Part shown: positions 11,162-14,303 of the stretch, in pieces | How positions within the stretch are numbered: position 1 is the stretch's first letter | Layout of the letters: every line of letters begins with the position of its first letter | DNA from: CAZZEX01 sp964653285 | GTDB lineage: Bacteria; Chloroflexota; Anaerolineae; B4-G1 | Assembly (NCBI GenBank): GCA_964653285.1 | Contig: CAZZEX010000114.1 | Location: 1 to 14,303, forward strand | Reading direction: 5' to 3' | Length of the DNA: 14,303 bases | The notes under the pieces: model-generated | Told to the model about the DNA's origin: nothing | The model's input: the letters and a program-made list of their open reading frames with translations, nothing else | Database searches by the model: none | Translations under genes and position numbers: made by a program

Positions 11162-12412
11162 CTACACCCAGCCTCGCAACTTGCAGGCCTCAGCCACGCG
11201 GCCTACGGCCACGACGTAGGCGCCCATGCGGTTGGGGACCCCGTGCTTCTGTGCCGCGTCGTGCACAGCGTGGAAGGCGGCGGTCATCTTCTTGTCCAGC
11301 CGCTCCTGGACGGTCTCCAGGTCCCAGTAGTAATCGTAGGCATTCTGCACTTGCTCGAAGTAGGAGACGGTCACGCCACCAGAGTTGCACAGGAAATCGG
11401 GGATGACGTAGACGCCGTTCTTGAACAGGATCTCGTCAGCCTCCGGGGTAGTGGGGCCGTTGGCCAACTCCGCTACGATGTGCGCCTTGACGTTGCCAGC
11501 GTTGGCAGCGGTGATCTGGTTCTCCAGCGCGGCCGGGATCAGCACCATGACGTCCAGTTCCAGCAACTCAGCGTTGGTGATGTTCTTCGCGCCGGGGAAG
11601 TTGATCACTGATCCGGTCTCCCGCTTGTGGGCGATGACTGCTTTCGGGTCGAGGCCATCGGGATTGTAAATGCCGCCCCTGGAATCAGAGACGGCGACAA
11701 CCTTGAGACCGAGCAGTTCCTGCCCCAGGATGTGAGCGAACTGACCGGCGTTGCCGTAGCCCTGGACAGCAGCGGTGGCGCCCTTCAGTTCAATCCCCAG
11801 CACCTTGCCCGCCTCACGGATGCAATACATCCCACCGCGTGCGGTGGCGTCCCCCCGGCCCTGGGAACCGCCCAGGGGGATCGGCTTGCCGGTGATGACG
11901 CCGGGGACGTTGTACCCCCGTATGAAAGAGTACTCGTCCATCATCCAGGCCATGATTTGCGGCGTAGTGTAGACGTCAGGCGCGGGGATGTCCGTCTCCT
12001 CGCTTATGATGCGACCTACCTGGCGGATGTAGGCACGGCTCAATCGCTCCAATTCCCGTTCTGACATCTCCTTGGGGTTGCAGATGATGCCGCCCTTCCC
12101 GCCGCCCAGCGGTAGATCCGCCACAGCACATTTCCAGGTCATCCAGGCGGCCAGGGCTCTGACCGTGTCAATGGTCTCCTCGGGGTGGTAGCGGATGCCG
12201 CCTTTCGTCGGCCCGCGGGAGTCGTTGTACTGGATGCGGAAGCCGTGGAAAATCTTGATCGTGCCGTCATCCATGCGTACAGGGAGCGTGACGTGCAGTT
12301 CACGCAGCGGCCAGCGCAACAGTTCGTGCGTCGCCGGATCCAGGCCCATGATCTCGGCCGCCTGGTCCAACTGTTTCTGTGCAATGGCAAAGGGATTCAA
12401 TTCTTCCGACAT
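11162..12412 (-). CDS. gdhA: glutamate dehydrogenase (Glu/Leu/Phe/Val family), 416 aa
   Basis: The enzyme interconverts glutamate and 2-oxoglutarate plus ammonia with NAD(P). Family landmarks are all present: PVRMDDGTIKIFHGFRIQYN (44-63), GPTKGGIRYHP (67-77), K94 in MTWKCAVADLP, the catalytic K106 in PLGGGKGG, PAPDVYT with D146 (143-149), TGKPIPLGGSQGR (174-186), and the Rossmann loop GYGNAG (218-223). The C-terminus NRMGAYVVAVGRVAEACKLRGWV is typical. Length matches hexameric bacterial and archaeal enzymes. The start MSEELNPF is chosen because GGAGG lies seven bases before it; six further in-frame codons upstream would overlap that site. A promoter candidate lies at 12521-12549. A second family member starts at 196. 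Confidence 0.96.
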   Translation of the reverse strand: MSEELNPFAIAQKQLDQAAEIMGLDPATHELLRWPLRELHVTLPVRMDDGTIKIFHGFRIQYNDSRGPTKGGIRYHPEETIDTVRALAAWMTWKCAVADLPLGGGKGGIICNPKEMSERELERLSRAYIRQVGRIISEETDIPAPDVYTTPQIMAWMMDEYSFIRGYNVPGVITGKPIPLGGSQGRGDATARGGMYCIREAGKVLGIELKGATAAVQGYGNAGQFAHILGQELLGLKVVAVSDSRGGIYNPDGLDPKAVIAHKRETGSVINFPGAKNITNAELLELDVMVLIPAALENQITAANAGNVKAHIVAELANGPTTPEADEILFKNGVYVIPDFLCNSGGVTVSYFEQVQNAYDYYWDLETVQERLDKKMTAAFHAVHDAAQKHGVPNRMGAYVVAVGRVAEACKLRGWV

Positions 12413-12520
12413 ATTTGTACCTCCGTCCAAGTTATGCAGGTAGTTTCACAGGCAGGTGCTACTTCGGTTACTGTTATATTGCAGTTAATCCTGCCCACCT
12501 CCTTGCTTGTTCTATTAGAG

Positions 12521-12549
12521 AGTATATCCACTTACCTCAGGCACGCCAG
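12521..12549 (-). promoter_or_regulatory. possible promoter of glutamate dehydrogenase
   Basis: TATACT (12521-12526) on the minus strand matches five of six -10 positions; CTGGCG at 12544-12549, 17 bases away, is a weak -35. The leader would be about 100 bases. It contains a near-perfect ribosome site, AAGGAGGTG, with no ATG or GTG at the proper distance. Confidence 0.35.
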
Positions 12550-12582
12550 TGACACAGAGCATATTCTGGCTATGACAAACTT

Positions 12583-12617
12583 CGGGGCTAGCATCGCGTT
12601 TCTCATGACCAGCCCCG
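12583..12617 (-). terminator. weak terminator-like inverted repeat behind gatB
   Basis: CGGGGCT (12583-12589) and AGCCCCG (12611-12617) can form a 7-bp stem with a 21-base loop just after the gatB stop codon. The minus-strand tail is AAGTTTGTC, a poor U tract, so this may not terminate. Confidence 0.25.
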
Positions 12618-12621
12618 TCCA

Positions 12622-14067
12622 TCAGCCCCGTCGAGCCTCCAGTTGGGCTTGTAACAACTCCCGCACCACCTGGGGGTTCGCTTTGCCTCGAGTGGCCCTC
12701 ATCACTTGCCCCATCAGCCAGCCGAGGATCTGCACCTTGCCGCCCAGGTACCGGCTCACCTGCTCCGGATTCTCCTCCAGCACCTGCGCGACGATCTTCT
12801 CCAGCGCCGTCGCATCGGAGATCTGCGCCAGCCCGCGCTCCTCCACAATCTGGCGACCACTGCGACCGCTGGCAAACATCTCCTCCAGCACCTCCTTGCC
12901 CGTGTTGAGGTTGATGGTGTCATTCTTAACCAATCCGATCAGTTCCGCTAGCGCACGGGGCTTCACCTGCACGTCGGCGATTCCGACGCTCGACTCCTTC
13001 ATCAGCCGGAACAACGCGCCGGTGATCCAGTTAGCGACTGTCTTAGGGCCGGCCTTGCCAATGGCGACGGCGGCCTCGTAATAGTCGGCCACACCCTTGT
13101 CAGCGACCAACACCCCAGCGTCGTGGTCACTGAGGCCATAATCGGCGATGAAGCGGGCACGTTTGGCATCGGGCAGTTCCGGCAGTTGGGTCCGCAGTTC
13201 CTCCACCCATTCGCGGCCAATCTCCAGTGGCGGCAGGTCAGGCTCCGGAAAGTAGCGATAGTCGTGGGCGTGCTCCTTGCTTCGCTGAGGCACGGTGACT
13301 CCTCGCGTCTCGTCCCAGCCCATCGTCTGCTGGGTGATTGTGCCGCCGGATTCGTAGACCTCGATCTGGTGGGCGATCTCGTACTCGACGGAACGGGCCA
13401 GGGCACGAAAGGAGTTGAGGTTCTTGATCTCGTGGCGTGGATTCAGCACGTCGGAGCCTACGGCCCGCACGCTGACGTTGGCCTCGAAGCGCATTACCCC
13501 TTTTTCCATATCCCCCGAGTTGACGCCCAGGTAGACGATGATGGAGCGCAGTTTGGTCGCGTAGGCCCGCACCTCCTCGACCGAGCGCATATCCGGCTCG
13601 CTGACGATCTCTATCAGCGGCACGCCAGCGCGGTTGAGATCCACCAGGCTGACGCCGCCCACGTGATACAGTTTGCCAGCGTCCTCCTCCAGGTGAGCGC
13701 GGGTGATGCCAATGCACCTGGTGCCGTTCTCGGTCTCAATCTCCAGGTAGCCGCCGGTGCAAATAGGCAGGTCGTACTGTGAGATCTGGTACCCTTTCGG
13801 CAGATCGGGGTAGAAATAGTTCTTCCTCGAGAAGACAGTGACGGAATTGACCTCGCAATTGAGCGCCAATCCGGTGAGGATGGTCATCTCGACTGCACGC
13901 CGGTTGATGACTGGCAGCGTCCCGGGCATGGCGGTGCAGACCGGGCAGACGTAGGTGTTAGGAGGAAGGTCTCCCGTATCTTCCACCACCGGGCAGGAGC
14001 AGAACATTTTGGAACGGGTGTGGATTTGCGCGTGGACTTCCAGGCCGATGACGGGTTCGTACTCCAT
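12622..14067 (-). CDS. gatB: Asp-tRNA(Asn)/Glu-tRNA(Gln) amidotransferase subunit B, 481 aa
   Basis: GatB binds mischarged tRNA and, with GatA and GatC, converts Glu-tRNA(Gln) or Asp-tRNA(Asn) to the correct amide. The N-terminal kinase-like domain shows VIGLEVHAQIHTRSKMFCSC (6-25), the paired cysteines C23/C25 and C41/C44 (CPVC) of a zinc site, then NYFYPDLPKGYQISQYDLPI, LEEDAGK, and DLNRAGVPLIEIVSEPD. The helical tail domain (GatB/YqeY type) fills the last 150 residues and ends REWLLQAQLEARRG-like (RELLQAQLEARRG). Length is normal. The ATG has no convincing ribosome site within reach and the likely leader is only about 20 bases, so initiation may be weak or leader-dependent. gatA and gatC are not adjacent, as is common outside Firmicutes. 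Confidence 0.97.
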   Translation of the reverse strand: MEYEPVIGLEVHAQIHTRSKMFCSCPVVEDTGDLPPNTYVCPVCTAMPGTLPVINRRAVEMTILTGLALNCEVNSVTVFSRKNYFYPDLPKGYQISQYDLPICTGGYLEIETENGTRCIGITRAHLEEDAGKLYHVGGVSLVDLNRAGVPLIEIVSEPDMRSVEEVRAYATKLRSIIVYLGVNSGDMEKGVMRFEANVSVRAVGSDVLNPRHEIKNLNSFRALARSVEYEIAHQIEVYESGGTITQQTMGWDETRGVTVPQRSKEHAHDYRYFPEPDLPPLEIGREWVEELRTQLPELPDAKRARFIADYGLSDHDAGVLVADKGVADYYEAAVAIGKAGPKTVANWITGALFRLMKESSVGIADVQVKPRALAELIGLVKNDTINLNTGKEVLEEMFASGRSGRQIVEERGLAQISDATALEKIVAQVLEENPEQVSRYLGGKVQILGWLMGQVMRATRGKANPQVVRELLQAQLEARRG

Positions 14068-14068
14068 T

Positions 14069-14097
14069 TTGACTTTTCTGGCCTTTTGTGCTAAAAT
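14069..14097 (+). promoter_or_regulatory. strong sigma-70-type promoter on the plus strand
   Basis: TTGACT (14069-14074) and TAAAAT (14092-14097) are separated by exactly 17 bases, each matching five of six consensus positions. It points away from gatB, toward the structured RNA at 14104-14174; no plus-strand protein gene follows. Confidence 0.65.
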
Positions 14098-14100
14098 ATA
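14095..14100 (-). promoter_or_regulatory. -10 element of the gatB promoter
   Basis: TATATT on the minus strand lies about 28 bases upstream of the gatB start; a -35 is poor (TTCATC at a 19-base spacing). It overlaps the -10 of the opposing plus-strand promoter by three bases, so the two promoters cannot be occupied together. Confidence 0.4.
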
Positions 14101-14103
14101 CTT

Positions 14104-14174
14104 GCAAAGGTTCCCACCCGATGAAAGAGCCCCTGGGCTCTGCCGTAAGGCTTAGTCGGGTGGGTCGCTTTTTA
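14104..14174 (+). ncRNA. candidate small RNA of about 70 nt with three-way junction and terminator
   Basis: A good promoter at 14069-14097 would start transcription near 14104. The transcript folds compactly: closing stem CCCACCCGA/TCGGGTGGG (14113-14121, 14156-14164), inner hairpin AGAGCCC-CT-GGGCTCT (14126-14141), and a short hairpin GCC-GTAA-GGC with a GNRA tetraloop (14142-14151). The closing stem is followed by TCGCTTTTT, so it also works as the terminator. I do not recognise the RNA family. On the minus strand the same palindromes follow the DUF3800 stop, so a simple terminator is the alternative; the U run on that strand is poor. Confidence 0.5.
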
Positions 14175-14303
14175 GTAGTACCGCCTCTCGCTATCCTTGA
14201 AGACCTCGTGCTCCGTCCGTATCAGGTGAGCGATGTTGTTCCACGGTCGCCGCTCCGCACGTGTCCACTTGACGTACACTGCCCAACTCAGATAGTCCAC
14301 GAT
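14172..14303 (-). CDS. DUF3800 domain protein, C-terminal 43 residues (runs off the right edge)
   Basis: The frame is open from the window edge and reads IVDYLSWAVYVKWTRAERRP, then a helix with NNIAHLIRTEHEVF, and ends ERRYY-stop. This is the typical C-terminus of DUF3800 proteins, in which a conserved VDYxxWAxxRKWE-like helix follows the last acidic residue of an RNase H-like fold. DUF3800 proteins are often found near mobile elements and defence loci, but their function is not established. The stop codon overlaps the U run of the plus-strand RNA terminator. The N-terminal catalytic-like part lies outside the window. Confidence 0.72.
   Translation of the reverse strand: MVDYLSWAVYVKWTRAERRPWNNIAHLIRTEHEVFKDSERRYY

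Noticed and set aside
10184..11611. 475-codon open frame on the plus strand
   Set aside because: It runs antisense through ssb, the MITE-like element and the 3' half of glutamate dehydrogenase. The residues are low in meaning (Pro, Ser, Gly, Arg runs), no ribosome site precedes it, and it is kept open by high GC.
12413..12621. Leader peptide or small gene behind the strong AAGGAGGTG in the dehydrogenase leader
   Set aside because: No ATG, GTG or TTG lies at a usable distance; only an ATT would fit, which is too rare to call.
12185..13081. 298-codon plus-strand frame across the gatB-dehydrogenase boundary
   Set aside because: It is antisense to two unambiguous genes and crosses their intergenic region; composition is typical of a shadow.
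14104..14174. Hammerhead ribozyme, because CGATGA resembles CUGAUGA beside a three-way junction
   Set aside because: The core needs CUGAUGA and a GAAA after stem II; here the first is altered and the second is replaced by the GCC-GTAA-GGC hairpin.
14104..14174. 6S RNA
   Set aside because: The transcript between promoter and terminator is only about 70 nt and lacks the large central bubble of 6S RNA.
1..14303. tRNA and rRNA genes
   Set aside because: I looked for T-loop (GGTTCGAATCC-like) and conserved rRNA stretches on both strands of the gaps and saw none.

Overview
The window looks like bacterial chromosome, most probably from the Chloroflexota (Anaerolineae-like). This is inferred from the gene mix (glutamate dehydrogenase paralogues, a bacterial translin homologue, DUF3467, a membrane-anchored Cas4-like nuclease, a soluble GAF histidine kinase) and high GC in most genes. 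No rRNA or tRNA is present to settle it. Every protein gene I accept is on the minus strand, so transcription runs from high to low coordinates. The large plus-strand frames are antisense shadows. The only plus-strand gene I propose is a small RNA at the right edge.

Read in the direction of transcription: the C-terminal end of a DUF3800 protein (14303-14172); a compact three-way-junction RNA candidate on the opposite strand; gatB; glutamate dehydrogenase with a degenerate copy of its own 3' end behind it; a structured 260-bp MITE-like element whose 7-bp flanking repeat contains the -35 box of the ssb promoter; ssb; a hairpin-rich spacer; then a tightly packed run made of DUF3467, translin, a Cas4-like nuclease split into two membrane-anchored halves, a chimeric rfbD remnant, a NUDIX hydrolase, a membrane protein, rfbC, rfbD, a small acidic protein, a nucleotidyltransferase and a family 2 glycosyltransferase. 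After it come a GAF histidine kinase and OmpR-type response regulator with their own promoter, two tandem terminators, a conserved CxxC protein, and the first 65 codons of a second glutamate dehydrogenase.

Two stories stand out. First, about 2.4 kb (roughly 5660-8050) has distinctly lower GC (about 43-48% in sampled lines, against 60-65% just outside). Its left edge falls inside rfbD, and its right edge falls inside a leftover rfbD N-terminus that directly follows the Cas4-like gene. The simplest reading is that a foreign rfbC/NUDIX/membrane-protein cassette recombined into the resident rfbD, leaving a mosaic functional rfbD and an in-frame hybrid scar. Second, SSB, DUF3467, translin and a membrane-tethered Cas4-like nuclease lie together. 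Three of these genes overlap or nearly overlap, which suggests an uncharacterised nucleic-acid-processing module at the membrane. The nuclease is broken at a (TTGG)4 tract, and one more repeat unit would fuse the two halves in frame.
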